Below are positions 19,168-29,349 of a stretch of 64,000 nt of DNA, in pieces (position 1 is the first letter of the stretch; each line of letters opens with the position of its first letter). The stretch is taken from contig NC_016479.1 of the NCBI RefSeq assembly GCF_000227115.2, positions 1,672,686-1,736,685 on the forward strand. The letters are read 5' to 3'. Both the position numbers and the translations under genes were made by a program. The stretch comes from Naumovozyma dairenensis CBS 421 (Eukaryota; Ascomycota; Saccharomycetes; Saccharomycetales; Saccharomycetaceae). The notes under the pieces are model-generated. The model was not told the DNA's origin and did not search any database. It worked only from the letters and a program-made list of their open reading frames with translations.

Positions 19168-21600
19168 CTACAAGTTATCTCTAGAATAAATGTAAATGTA
19201 CCCATTCCTTTTAATTTCGTCCATATTTTCACTTATGACAATTTTCTCATCATTGTAAAGGACCCACTTCCTTTCATTATCAATTAGTTTTCTTATGAAA
19301 GCAACATAATGCCCTGAATGTACTGAAGTACCTTTATGGCAAATAACGGCAGTAAGCTTGTAAGGTTTGTTGTCGAGATTTCCTGGTTCGGAGCCACCTT
19401 CAGTTCTTTCTTCGACCTCTTCATGAACACTCTCTAATTCACCATCATCATCTAAATTATTGAAAACCCATTCAGTACTAGCTGCAACATCTCCAGAATA
19501 GATAGTTAATGCCTTTCTTGATAATTTCGCATCAAGTCCCATAGCTAACATCGTCTGTAACGAACTTTGATCAACTTCTGCAGTTTTAGATTTTGATGTT
19601 GATGGGGCAACAAATTCAGAATTAAGATCCGGATCATCAATGTGCTGAAATAACCAATTCATTGCTACTTCTGTGTCTTTATTCCCGGTTTCGTACAATG
19701 ATCTTTTGATAGCGTTCGGAGTGAAACCCATTTCCTGTAATTGGGCCATTGAATTCTCGTCTGGGACAAACTGTGTTCCTTGATCCGTTTCAGGGAATAA
19801 TATCTCTATTTCTGCATCAAATCCCTTAGATTGGAAGTTAGCTATATCTAAGAACTCACAATTTGCGTCATCTAAATCAGGGATGACTAAACTGTCTGAC
19901 GTTTTAACTGGTACCCATTTGTCTAATTTAATTCTCAATGGGTTTATGATAAGAGTATTTGGGAACGTCTTGAAACTTTGCTTTTTAACTGCCTTAGTCA
20001 TCCTCTTACATGTGGGACAACTGAATTCAATCTCTTCGCCTTGGAAATAATCAGTAATCAATTCCATCAAATTTTGAGTGGTAGTACCTACGAGATCGTT
20101 ACCTTCTTTCAATGGTAATTGAATGCATTCGTTCGGTTGATATGTGTATTTAACGTTTTTACATTCAACACATTGTAATTTATCCTCCATGATAAATTTC
20201 AATAAATTATTGGGATTTATACTAGCGTCTTGAATCTTAGGAAAGAGGCCTTTCTCTAGTTCCTCAGTAACAAATGTTAAAAATTCCATAGAATCTTGCT
20301 GATTATTTGTTTTAAATTCTGCATTATGCTTCCCGACACATTCTTTAAATGATCTTGGTCTTATACCTTCCTCGTAGTCTTCAGGATTCAACTTGAAGGC
20401 ATTCAAAAGTTTAATCATTTGACATCTCAAGTTTCCTGTTGGATAGATAACATCCTTCGGGAAATCATGCCCAATGATATTACCCAGTTTGTCTGACCAA
20501 TTTGGAACACCGCCATTCAATAAGCATTGCATAACTGAATTCAAATAACAGGAATTTCCTAAATTAATCAACCCACAACCTAAACCTTTACTTGGGGACA
20601 ATCTTAAGAGGCTTCTGCCCTGTGCGTCTACCATTTTGAAATCCCAATTCATATTTTGTTCAATCTGCAGCTCAATTAAAGATTTTTCATTACCAAACGC
20701 ATTACTATTTATATTAATTTTAAAGTTTTTACTCAAATAATTGGATAGGAACTCTGGAGTTCCAAACTTTACTTCGTCGTCACACGAATAGCAATATAAA
20801 TCATTGGATAAAGTGGACAAAGAACCTAATTTTATAGCTAACGAATGTTCTTTATTGGTGTTGAAATGGGCTAACGCATGAGAATGTCCATCAATACCAA
20901 CTTGGTTTCTACCGCACCCCACATTACCACAATGTAAACATAGCCATAAATTGGAAGGCAAATCACAGTCATGACACTTTTCCAAATTTAATGAAGATTC
21001 AGGAATCGAAATGGTCGATGCAGTCGCCTCTAAATTGTGTGTGTGTTGGCAAGACTTCATTTGCAATTCCCATGCCTGCTTTTCATCAACTAGAACTTTT
21101 GATTTCGCATTAATGATCTGAGGTATTTTTTCATTGATATTATCTCCTTCAATCGGTGATAATTTGCCGTCTCTAAATGTACCTTTATTGATGGTATCTT
21201 GGGATAATGACCCGTCGCCTAAAACCTTAACTTCCACGGTGGACCAATTAGTATCGTATAATTCATCCTCACTTTTATCAACAATCTGTAATTTTATCTT
21301 CTTATTCTTCTCTTGGGATGGACCTGTAATGCTATTTTTACTGTCATTTTCTTCCCTAGAAATTTTTGCCAAATTCAAGTAGTGTTTATGAGAGAACTCA
21401 CAATTTTGTTCAGTAACTTTATGATGCAAACCAGTGTGCTTTTTGCAAACAGCTTGGAAACAAGATAGGCATATATTCAAACTGTGACGGGTCTCCTTCT
21501 CTGGATTATTGTTATATAACGATTCAAAACAATAGATACATTCATCTTTTGCAATTACTGTTGGAACACTTAACGATTTGAAAATTTCTTCAAAGGACAT
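19168..21600 (-). CDS. UBP14: Ubiquitin-specific protease 14, disassembles free ubiquitin chains
   Basis: Ubp14 (human USP5/isopeptidase T type) cleaves unanchored polyubiquitin chains and so keeps the proteasome clear. The 810-aa protein has an N-terminal Cys-rich variant zinc finger (residues about 20-75), then a UBP-type zinc finger at about 205-275 (CHDCD, WLCLHCGNVGCGR, GHSHALAHF) that binds the free ubiquitin C-terminus. The USP catalytic domain opens with GLINLGNSCYLNSVMQCLL (catalytic Cys351) and closes with GTSVHSGHYVAFIRK (catalytic His764). Two UBA domains are inserted at about 615-655 and 680-720. All family parts are present; length is close to S. cerevisiae (781 aa). Next to MUM2 and TSC3, as in YBR057C-YBR058C-A. 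Confidence 0.96.
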   Translation of the reverse strand: MSFEEIFKSLSVPTVIAKDECIYCFESLYNNNPEKETRHSLNICLSCFQAVCKKHTGLHHKVTEQNCEFSHKHYLNLAKISREENDSKNSITGPSQEKNKKIKLQIVDKSEDELYDTNWSTVEVKVLGDGSLSQDTINKGTFRDGKLSPIEGDNINEKIPQIINAKSKVLVDEKQAWELQMKSCQHTHNLEATASTISIPESSLNLEKCHDCDLPSNLWLCLHCGNVGCGRNQVGIDGHSHALAHFNTNKEHSLAIKLGSLSTLSNDLYCYSCDDEVKFGTPEFLSNYLSKNFKININSNAFGNEKSLIELQIEQNMNWDFKMVDAQGRSLLRLSPSKGLGCGLINLGNSCYLNSVMQCLLNGGVPNWSDKLGNIIGHDFPKDVIYPTGNLRCQMIKLLNAFKLNPEDYEEGIRPRSFKECVGKHNAEFKTNNQQDSMEFLTFVTEELEKGLFPKIQDASINPNNLLKFIMEDKLQCVECKNVKYTYQPNECIQLPLKEGNDLVGTTTQNLMELITDYFQGEEIEFSCPTCKRMTKAVKKQSFKTFPNTLIINPLRIKLDKWVPVKTSDSLVIPDLDDANCEFLDIANFQSKGFDAEIEILFPETDQGTQFVPDENSMAQLQEMGFTPNAIKRSLYETGNKDTEVAMNWLFQHIDDPDLNSEFVAPSTSKSKTAEVDQSSLQTMLAMGLDAKLSRKALTIYSGDVAASTEWVFNNLDDDGELESVHEEVEERTEGGSEPGNLDNKPYKLTAVICHKGTSVHSGHYVAFIRKLIDNERKWVLYNDEKIVISENMDEIKRNGYIYIYSRDNL

Positions 21601-21971
21601 GGCTCAACAGGTATATAATTATGGAGCAGTCAATCCTTTACTTTAGCCCTGAGGTTGCTAACAAAATTCAATCAAAGATATTACTTTCTTTAGTGGTTAT
21701 TAGCTATTTGTATTTCCTTTTACTTGCCACCTTGTTTTGAGCGGCGTACTTCGAAGTTGGGGCTCGGCCCAGTCCCACTACATAATTAATTATATGAGTG
21801 TCATGAATAAAAAGATATATGAAAAAAGAGAGGTAAGTATATCAATTATATAGAAAAAATTTGCAATGTTATTGTCAGTCTATTATGTAATGACCATATA
21901 TATATATATATATATTATATGGCTCTTTGTTAGTTTTTATTGTTTTTGATTTTTGTGTAGAGCAATTTCGT
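21601..21971. other. Intergenic stretch between UBP14 and TSC3
   Basis: 371 bp with the UBP14 promoter and TSC3 3' flank, including an alternating TA tract. No gene seen. Confidence 0.4.
21894..21922. repeat. TA dinucleotide microsatellite downstream of TSC3
   Basis: An alternating AT tract framed by CC and GG forms a near-perfect palindrome about 50 bp past the TSC3 stop. It is prone to length change and may help end transcription. Confidence 0.8.
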
Positions 21972-22235
21972 TCAAAGAAAGCAGTATTTAATAACTCCAA
22001 AAACACTTAAACTAAATATCGTTAGAAAAAAAACATGCAAACAAAATGAGTCAAACGATGTCATCAAGTAATATGGTAGGTGAATATAGTACATCCAATA
22101 GAGCTTCTCTACAATTTCTTCAATCTTTTCGGTAATAGAAGCTTTGCCATTTACACCTCGTCTTTTCTCCTTTATCTCTTTGTTCGTAGGAACATAGGTC
22201 ATTGTACATGTCGAACTAGATACCGTTTCGCTCAT
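21972..22235 (-). CDS. TSC3: Tsc3, small activating subunit of serine palmitoyltransferase
   Basis: Tsc3 is a small ER-membrane protein that stimulates the Lcb1/Lcb2 serine palmitoyltransferase, the first step of sphingolipid synthesis. The 87-aa product matches the known protein closely across its C-terminal half: EEIVEKLYWMYYIHLPYYLM followed by SFDSFCLHVFFLTIFSLSVF and an ending GVIKYCFL. This half contains the single membrane-spanning segment. The N-terminus is hydrophilic and basic. S. cerevisiae Tsc3 is 80 aa and is also located beside UBP14 (YBR058C-A). AKL1, the next gene in S. cerevisiae, is missing here. Confidence 0.95.
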   Translation of the reverse strand: MSETVSSSTCTMTYVPTNKEIKEKRRGVNGKASITEKIEEIVEKLYWMYYIHLPYYLMTSFDSFCLHVFFLTIFSLSVFGVIKYCFL

Positions 22236-22650
22236 TTTATCTTATTCCAGTTATATGTGTGTGTTGCCAATCGCTGTACTTCTCGAGTAGTTGATGTGTG
22301 ATGTCGATTGGATTCACTATCTTGTATAGTTTGTAGATGATTGTTCTATAGCATATGCACTTCAGTTAGTTGTTTTTCCAAAAAGCTCAATACGCTAAAA
22401 TTTGGTGTCATTTATTTTCTCAATAATGCGCGTCACATTACGAATGTAAACTAGGACCATTGACAGACAATTCAGTCTACGGTCTACTGAAGAAGCAAGA
22501 TATTGCAATCCGCTTTATGTCTAGACAGGCAGGGCCCCAGTAAAGAAACTTAAAAGTAAATAATACAAGAAAGAATGTTCTATAAAAGCAACTGAAAGTC
22601 TGAAGTTTTCAATTAATAAGCATTATAATACAATATCCTGGAGTTAAAGC
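22236..22650. other. Intergenic stretch between TSC3 and ORC2
   Basis: 415 bp containing the TSC3 promoter and the ORC2 3' flank. This is where AKL1 lies in S. cerevisiae; no trace of a kinase frame is visible. Confidence 0.45.
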
Positions 22651-24852
22651 TCATTGCAAATCCGAAAGAACATTTTGCAATAACTTTTTCATTTCAGAAT
22701 AATTGAATGGTACCCAAAGGTATTCGGAACCATTCTTATCCTTTTGAAGTAGTGCCATTTTATGTTCTACATATTCCACTAGCATACTTCTTAGGGAAAT
22801 TTCATTAGACGCGATGAATCTCTCTGTACACGATGTTACAAATTCCTTAAACTCAATGGCAACTTCTAGACAACCACGTCTCATACCACGCACTTTTATC
22901 TGTTTATTATTCTTTGCCTCTGTCTCCATATTATCAATCATTTTCTCCAACAATAATTTGTACATTTTCTTAGAATTCAAAGTCAATGACTGCAGAACGT
23001 ATTTAACTCCTTCAACACCAGTACTTGCCTCTTTCCGTCCAAGGTTCATAACATCATAGAAAGATGATTCTATTTCATTAGCACGATAATCAGTTACGTC
23101 ATGGAAGATGAAATTATAGTTCTGTGCCCTCGTATTATCCCACAGTAATGGAGCATAAATGTGATCAACAGACGCCACTATTGCAATCTGTCTAATCATG
23201 GCCAAACTACTCAGCATTGTTTGGAACGCAGCTTTTCTCAAAACAGGACCATCTAAATTATGAACGACAATTATTAGTTTGATGTCAGGTGGTTGTGTCT
23301 TATAAAACTCATTCATCTTCTGAATTTGTAAGATCACAAGATTGCCCCAAAATTTCAAATCATTTCTAGTTAAGTCTGCAGGATATAAAATAGAAGAAAT
23401 GTCACTAAACACTTCTCTATAGTTAATTGTAGGATTATAACCATTAATTACTACACAAGGGATACCATCTGTGGGTGGCTTGATGATATCGGATAGAGAC
23501 AAAGATTCATTTTTTTGATTATTTGCTTCCCTCACATAGGCCAATTTGGGTGAGAGATACTTTAAACTAAATTCCTCTAATAATGATTTTTTGGATCCAA
23601 TACCGTAAAATAATAAGGTGAACCCCTGTGATAATTCGAACCAATATTGTGGGAACATTTTCCTTTGAAGTAAATGAAGCTTCTCTCTTGGTTTCTTTAA
23701 GTATTCTTTATTGAAAATATTCGTAACAAGAGCAAATTCCTCTCTTGTCACATCTGGTGCCAGTGCCATTGTGCTAGTAGATCTACTGGATTTTTGGACA
23801 GTTTTCTTTTGCGCAAAATAGCCTTCAGCTGTATCGAAAAAAGTAGAGGAGGAATTATTCTTCCAGTTTATTTTTTTATATTGTGTATCATTTGGTAGTG
23901 CCGTAGGAATAAAATCTTTATTTAGATTTAACTTCGACTTCGAGCTAACATTTTTATAGTGCTTCAAATTATCCATTATTACCTTCTTCAAAGGTGATGT
24001 AAAATCATGAGCAGTACTCGACGATTTGTTGGGGGTATCTGGTGAATTCTGCTCCTCATCTTCATGTTCATTATCAGAGCCAGTTTCTCCCTGTTCTTGA
24101 TATTTCCTTTTCTTTGATTGCTTTCTCTTCTTTTCTGATTGCTTCTCATTTGAAGAAGCTCTAGATTTCTTCCGTGTGACTTTCAACTGCTTCGCAGATG
24201 GCGGTGGAAAAAAAGACTGTATTTTTTTGATATCAACTTCTGGTTCTGAAACCACAGGTGAACTGACTTCATCTTCTGTCATGTCACCGTCAGATGTTGC
24301 GCCACTATCATCACTTGAAACAAGAACATTTCTTTGGGTTATTTTTCTGGGTATTCTTTTGGAGTGTGGTAATATATTATCTGCTGAAATTCTTGCACTT
24401 AGTGGGCTAGTGCTCCTCTTTTCCTTACTGTCTGTTTTTTTTCTTTCTTCTCGTTGTTCTTGTTCTTCTTCTTCCTTTGGAGGCTCTTTTTTATGAATTT
24501 TCCTTGGTCTGCCTCTTTTTTTAGGAGTTGGCGACTTCACCTCAGGAAGCTCAGTAGGTTCCTTTCTTGGTCTACCTCTTTTCTTAGGAATTGTTGAAGG
24601 AATTTCCTCTTCAACCTTGCTCGATTCATTTCTTACCTTTGGTATTAGATTTTCCCTTTCCTCGGTAGGTCTTTCTAAATGAATTCGTTCGTTCGTATTC
24701 TTTTTCGATGGAGATACGGTTCTTCTTTTTCTTGGGCTATTTAAAATGTGCCTATTTTGTGATCCAGAATTAGCATATATTCTCAAATATTGAGTTGATT
24801 TCACTGGCGAGGCTAAAATATCGTCATGCCCAATGATATCATCTGATATCAT
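22651..24852 (-). CDS. ORC2: Origin recognition complex subunit 2
   Basis: Orc2 is a core subunit of the six-protein complex that marks replication origins. The ATG at 24852 gives MISDDIIGHDDILASPVKS, aligning with the known Orc2 start and a 733-aa protein; the frame is open further upstream only from non-ATG codons (to 24975). The N-terminal half is disordered and basic and carries two AT-hook-like KKRGRPRK motifs. The conserved C-terminal half begins around HDFTSPLKKVIMDNLK, has the Orc2 block APDVTREEFALV, a degenerate AAA+ P-loop region FYGIGSKKSLLEEF, and VVHNLDGPVLRKAAFQTMLS, DHIYAPLLWDN and a winged-helix end. S. cerevisiae Orc2 is 620 aa; the excess is in the disordered part. Confidence 0.96.
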   Translation of the reverse strand: MISDDIIGHDDILASPVKSTQYLRIYANSGSQNRHILNSPRKRRTVSPSKKNTNERIHLERPTEERENLIPKVRNESSKVEEEIPSTIPKKRGRPRKEPTELPEVKSPTPKKRGRPRKIHKKEPPKEEEEQEQREERKKTDSKEKRSTSPLSARISADNILPHSKRIPRKITQRNVLVSSDDSGATSDGDMTEDEVSSPVVSEPEVDIKKIQSFFPPPSAKQLKVTRKKSRASSNEKQSEKKRKQSKKRKYQEQGETGSDNEHEDEEQNSPDTPNKSSSTAHDFTSPLKKVIMDNLKHYKNVSSKSKLNLNKDFIPTALPNDTQYKKINWKNNSSSTFFDTAEGYFAQKKTVQKSSRSTSTMALAPDVTREEFALVTNIFNKEYLKKPREKLHLLQRKMFPQYWFELSQGFTLLFYGIGSKKSLLEEFSLKYLSPKLAYVREANNQKNESLSLSDIIKPPTDGIPCVVINGYNPTINYREVFSDISSILYPADLTRNDLKFWGNLVILQIQKMNEFYKTQPPDIKLIIVVHNLDGPVLRKAAFQTMLSSLAMIRQIAIVASVDHIYAPLLWDNTRAQNYNFIFHDVTDYRANEIESSFYDVMNLGRKEASTGVEGVKYVLQSLTLNSKKMYKLLLEKMIDNMETEAKNNKQIKVRGMRRGCLEVAIEFKEFVTSCTERFIASNEISLRSMLVEYVEHKMALLQKDKNGSEYLWVPFNYSEMKKLLQNVLSDLQ

Positions 24853-25251
24853 TCTTTTTCGTGGTCTATAGGTTGACTGATAAACAAGTCCTTTGAAACA
24901 ATCAGGTGAACTCCGTTCAGTAGCGATAGCTAGTGACGATTGTAAACTTTGAGGTGCCGTTATTGCTATTTCCAAAATTTAAGATTCGATCATTATAAAA
25001 TCAAGATTGTTCAAATTGCTGAAAGATCAATTTTCAATATTTTTAAGACCGCTCGAAGAAATTCGCGATTGGAAACTAAATATTTCAATTGTGAAGAGAA
25101 TCGAAGGGCATCAATCACTTAATAGGAAGAAAGAATTTATATTGAAAACTTATTCCAGCCTATTTCAGTGAATTATTACGAAATAAAAAATCTATTTTTA
25201 TAGTCTATTATAAGATATATTTATACTCTTCATAAAATATAAAGTTCTGAA

Positions 25252-26181
25252 CTATATAGCTCGCGTAAGCTTACCACTCCTTTTCAATTCCAATGCTTTC
25301 TTATATGGAGGATTTGTCGGACTTTGAACAGGATCCAAAGATAGAATGGAATCACCTTTAAAATCATCCAGACGATATGTCGCATCAGAGTCAAAACTTT
25401 GTAGATCTCCGCAAGACATGAATGGTGCAATCTTACGCTCTTCTTCGTGCCAATCTTGTAGTTTATCCGATATTTGTAATTTATTCAAATTGCATGTACT
25501 GAAAAACTCTTCCACAGAGAAGTCTACATCTAACCTTGGTTTCCAATTGGAAGGTGGCTTGTACCCAAGACAAACAATAAATGCTTCTAATGACGTACCT
25601 CTAGATGATTTTGGTTTTGCACATACGACGTTTTCAAAAAGGTATCCTAGCTGGGAATACAGCATGTCAATATCCCTACCTCTAAAAATCTTGGCCACAA
25701 AAGTACCACCTTCTTTCAAGATACATGTCGTTAATTGAAGAGCACTCATAATTAATTGTTGTTGCACATATTCATCCAAATCATGCAGACCTGTGACATC
25801 TGGTGCCCCGTCACTGCAAACGAAGTCTGCCTTTTCATTTCCGAATATCTCTAGAATTCTCTTTAAAGTCTTGGGGTGTGTAATATCAGCTTGTAACGTA
25901 ACAACATGGTCGATAGGAGACATTGGTTGTAAATCTACAGCAACAATTTTCCTTTCATTTTGTTGCTCAAGGGTAGTATCATTGAACAATTTCTTTGATA
26001 ACACTTGTGACCATGACCCTGGTGCTGCACATAAGTCTACCACTCTTTTCAAGTTTGTATCATCCAGGAAATGAAATTGATCATTTAATTGCAATAATTT
26101 AAATGCAGATCTCGCTCTGTAACCTTGCTCTTTCGCTTTCCGATAATATAAATCTCTCTTATCTTTACTACTTTTACCCAT
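25252..26181 (-). CDS. TRM7: tRNA 2'-O-ribose methyltransferase (anticodon loop positions 32 and 34)
   Basis: Trm7 transfers methyl groups from S-adenosylmethionine to the ribose of residues 32 and 34 in the anticodon loop of tRNA-Phe, tRNA-Trp and tRNA-Leu, with partners Trm732 and Rtt10. The 309-aa product is a standard RrmJ/FtsJ fold: [13 protein letters not shown] carries catalytic Lys28, [13 protein letters not shown] (residues 49-61) is the AdoMet loop, SDGAPDVTG carries Asp124, FVAKIFRG Lys164, and [12 protein letters not shown]lu199. The complete K-D-K-E tetrad is therefore in place. Length matches S. cerevisiae (310 aa) and the gene follows ORC2 in the same orientation, as YBR060C-YBR061C do. 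Confidence 0.97.
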   Translation of the reverse strand: MGKSSKDKRDLYYRKAKEQGYRARSAFKLLQLNDQFHFLDDTNLKRVVDLCAAPGSWSQVLSKKLFNDTTLEQQNERKIVAVDLQPMSPIDHVVTLQADITHPKTLKRILEIFGNEKADFVCSDGAPDVTGLHDLDEYVQQQLIMSALQLTTCILKEGGTFVAKIFRGRDIDMLYSQLGYLFENVVCAKPKSSRGTSLEAFIVCLGYKPPSNWKPRLDVDFSVEEFFSTCNLNKLQISDKLQDWHEEERKIAPFMSCGDLQSFDSDATYRLDDFKGDSILSLDPVQSPTNPPYKKALELKRSGKLTRAI

Positions 26182-26860
26182 AGTTCTTCCTTTGGTTACT
26201 CACCTCATTGCAAACCCAATGAAACCCAATTGAGAATTACCATATTGCTCTAGTTTACAGATCAAATGTCAGTGAGCCATCGATTTAACGATAGCAATCA
26301 ATTAATTATTCAATATGGGAAATTTTTCTTTCTTGCCCCGGGTAAGTGGTGACAAATAGTATTGAAAAATAACTTTATTTTTGATAGTAGATACAAGAAG
26401 ACAAAAACGATATCTTATAATTAAATTTACCTTCTTTCCGTTGTTGATGGAAGTTATGATAAATTGAAGTATGTAAATTATTTGTCTATAGAGACACTTA
26501 TTGGTTAGTATTTTCGTAAAATAATGAGATATCTCGGTCTAAAACCAGAGACTTTTCCTTGATCAAGATCGAGATTTCTTTTAATGTCATAGAAATTATG
26601 TGAAAGAGTCAAGACAAAACATTTGATTTTTACATTTCAACGTGGCTCGTTTGACTTTGCTCGTTTTCATTACAATTAACTATACAGACTTGTTATGTTG
26701 TGATATCCATCACGTGCATGGTCTATATAATACATAATAACTCTACAACTACCTCTGTACGAATCTAGATTCGACATAATCATTCAAGCCGCCTATTTTA
26801 AAGTACAATATTCCCTTCTGGTAAAATTTGTTCCCATTCCCAAAAGGAAAAGGTACTGCA
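26182..26860. other. Intergenic stretch between TRM7 and YBR062C
   Basis: 679 bp with the TRM7 promoter and YBR062C 3' flank. ATCACGTG at 26709-26716 is a Cbf1-type E-box. No gene seen. Confidence 0.45.
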
Positions 26861-27480
26861 CTAACCATACATCCCCCAATCTTCCTCCATTTCGGTTTTA
26901 CTGACATCAATATCTGTCTTATGGCTTAACACACTATCTCTACATAGTGGACATGTATCACTCTTGGAAAGCCAAACGGAAATACATTCAAGGTCAAATC
27001 GATGTCCACAATGTGGTAATTCGGCCACTAGGGGGTATTTATCTTCAAGAAATTTGCAGAAACAGATTGCACATTCAGCATTTTTATCCTTAATCGAGTT
27101 CGCCTTAATTCTGGGCAAGGAGTCTATAAATTCTTTGGAACATGACTTTCGATTCTTAGAATCGATCTGTTCAAACCATTCTTGCTGTAAGTCTTCAGGT
27201 ATCAGTTCTGATAACATTTGTAATAAAATAACGTTATCATTATTACCATTCCTTGAATTGTTTGATCCGTATGCCTGGAATAATTCCCGAAATTCATTCC
27301 TCAATTCTCTTCTTTCCGTATTCCTATGATTTCCTGTTTCATCGCTGTCATTTAGACCGTGTTCCTCTGCATTTAATAGATTATGAGCATCCTCATCATA
27401 ATGTTACGTTAGTAAATTTATTAATAAACTGATACGTTACGTTAGATGCATAGTAGCCACTTACCTTCATATGTTGACAT
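26861..27480 (-). CDS. YBR062C: RING-H2 finger protein, YBR062C ortholog, with one intron
   Basis: Two exons on the minus strand: 27480-27465 (16 nt) and 27366-26861, joined across a 98-nt intron, giving 173 aa. The joined start reads MSTYEEEHGL, matching YBR062C, which also has an intron here. The RING-H2 is at the C-terminal half: CAICFCKFLEDKYPL, then ELPHCGHRFDLECISVWL and DTCPLCRD supply the C3H2C3 zinc ligands. The protein ends EEDWGMYG, like the S. cerevisiae protein. The RING implies ubiquitin-ligase (E3) activity; substrates are unknown to me. Without the splice, only a 147-aa frame from an internal Met is seen. Confidence 0.92.
27367..27464 (-). other. Spliceosomal intron of YBR062C
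   Basis: Minus strand: 5' splice site GTAAGT directly after codon fragment GAAG (27464 downward), branch site TACTAAC at 27414-27408, and 3' splice site TGCAG ending at 27367. A closer GAG ends at 27392, but using it puts a stop a few codons in; yeast spliceosomes also disfavour GAG as acceptor. Only intron recognised in the window. Confidence 0.9.
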
Positions 27481-27777
27481 ATTATTTTAGCTTCTCAACG
27501 TTCACTTAGTTTTGTTTGTTTGCAAGGAACTCTAGAATCGGTCTATTAACATATATACTGCCAAAAGTCTAAAACACTTCTTGTTCGCTTCTTGTCAACG
27601 CCTCGAAGTGATTGATAAATTTATAGCGCTAATATTTAATTAGGGTGGCAAAATACATGGCATCGAATGATACTAGTTATGTGTAAGACAATAAAGAAGT
27701 GATTAAATACAGACAGTAACACGTATACATACGGAGCAAATAGTATAGTATATTTATTACTTATATTTAGTACAGTT

Positions 27778-28863
27778 TTATAAGGTTAAGTTGGGAATAC
27801 GCTTCTTTTTGGGTTTCGTAACGCGATTTTTTTTCGATACAGCTGAATTCTTTCCTTTCATCTTGTTATTAGTGCTGTCTTCCTTTCTTGAACTACTGTT
27901 TTCCAACTGAAGTAACTTATCTAAACTTAATCTAAGTTTGATGTTCTCGTTAACATTGTTACCAAATGAGCCTGAAGAAAATCCTGATTCCCATGGAATA
28001 ACAAATACCTCGAAATGATCAATTTTCAAGATTCCTCTCTGTAAATTAGAATCTCTTACGGAACATATGATTGATTTCATTGATATCAATTTCTGTATGA
28101 ATTTTAGGCCCAGTTCCTCCGTTTTAAACCTAAGACCACCACATTTCGCCTTATAATTCACTATTAAGGATACAGACGAGGGATCCATCCAATCTTTCAT
28201 CTGAGTAACAGTTGCTATATGATCTGAAATTTTCCACTCAGGAATGGAAGGGTCAATATTGTAAAGGAAGAAAGACTTGGTTGGTTTTGACATCTCTGAA
28301 AATGAGCTCTTTAACGGTAATTTTTTAAGAACATGGGAAATATCGATATGTTTATATCTAGAGGCATCAATATTTTTGGGAGCGGTAATTTTATTGATAT
28401 TGTGGTTGTTTGCATCAGCAGTTCTTGTCTCAGTAGACAAGATATTTCGAAGTTTATCTAGTAATAAGTTATTTTGTTCAGCATCTCCGGATATTTGTGC
28501 ACCACCTAGCCTACCTTTTTTCAACGCTAGATATCTTTTCATAATATCATTTTTGGCCTCTTTTGTTATCATGCCTTTATCGTCATTAACTAAGGAGATT
28601 ATTTGATCACGTAGCATGATCGGGATATGCCAGCTAATATCTCGCATACAACACTGACAGGCATTACGCTGCCTCGCACATCTTTCACAGATAAATGTTT
28701 TCGATAGAGTTGATGATCTTTCTTGTGGTTTAAAATGATATAAAGTATATGACATTGTACATATTTTGCACTGTCCACCATTCGGTATCTTAGTTAACTT
28801 AACCTTCTGTTTATTCTCTAAACATTGGTTACAAATCAAGGGCAGTTGTGAACCAGATTCCAT
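27778..28863 (-). CDS. ECM2: Ecm2, spliceosome catalytic-activation factor
   Basis: Ecm2 (Slt11) is a pre-mRNA splicing factor that contacts U2/U6 helix II and the catalytic core with Cwc2. The 361-aa protein has an N-terminal zinc-binding region with several CxxC pairs (LICNQCLENK, GGQCKICTMSY, TFICERCARQRNACQCC, residues about 9-72), a middle linker, and an RRM-like domain at about 200-300 (KSFFLYNIDPSIPEWKISDH). The C-terminus is Lys/Arg-rich. Size agrees with S. cerevisiae Ecm2 (364 aa). YBR063C and YBR064W, which lie between YBR062C and ECM2 (YBR065C) in S. cerevisiae, are absent here. Confidence 0.94.
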   Translation of the reverse strand: MESGSQLPLICNQCLENKQKVKLTKIPNGGQCKICTMSYTLYHFKPQERSSTLSKTFICERCARQRNACQCCMRDISWHIPIMLRDQIISLVNDDKGMITKEAKNDIMKRYLALKKGRLGGAQISGDAEQNNLLLDKLRNILSTETRTADANNHNINKITAPKNIDASRYKHIDISHVLKKLPLKSSFSEMSKPTKSFFLYNIDPSIPEWKISDHIATVTQMKDWMDPSSVSLIVNYKAKCGGLRFKTEELGLKFIQKLISMKSIICSVRDSNLQRGILKIDHFEVFVIPWESGFSSGSFGNNVNENIKLRLSLDKLLQLENSSSRKEDSTNNKMKGKNSAVSKKNRVTKPKKKRIPNLTL

Positions 28864-29349
28864 TTTTTCAGTTGTTCAAAGATGTCTTGCTATGGAACGT
28901 GATGAATTTCTAAAAGTTCTTTTTACCCAGTTGGTATATTTTAGCTATCGTATTGCTGTGATCTCTTTTGTTATAACGTATGTGGCAGAATACACAAATC
29001 TGTCTTAATATCAGTCGTTAGGTTACGTTTTTCGTAGACTACAGTTACTTCAAGTGTTTGTTCAATAAGCTTTCCAGAAAATTCAAATTTTTCAATTTCC
29101 AACGGAAGATCAGACATTAGCGGCTATGATCCCGGACTACCACTTCCGCACTAAAATAAAGCGCTGAAATAATTATATGAATTAAAATTGAGGCAAAGCA
29201 CTCTAAGTGTCTCCGCTTTATGATAATTTTCATTAATGAATATATAATTTATGTTTGATCGTTGTTACATAGTGGCAAGCTAAATGTCAGGAGAACTATA
29301 TAAGAAATAAATCTATATCTATGAAGTCCACATCCTGTTTGAGAACAGT
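28864..29349. other. Intergenic stretch between ECM2 and NRG2
   Basis: 486 bp, the ECM2 promoter and NRG2 3' flank. No gene or repeat recognised. Confidence 0.4.

Noticed and set aside
26709..26716. ATCACGTG as a centromere CDEI
   Set aside because: No AT-rich CDEII followed by a CDEIII-like block is seen nearby; an ordinary Cbf1-type E-box is enough.
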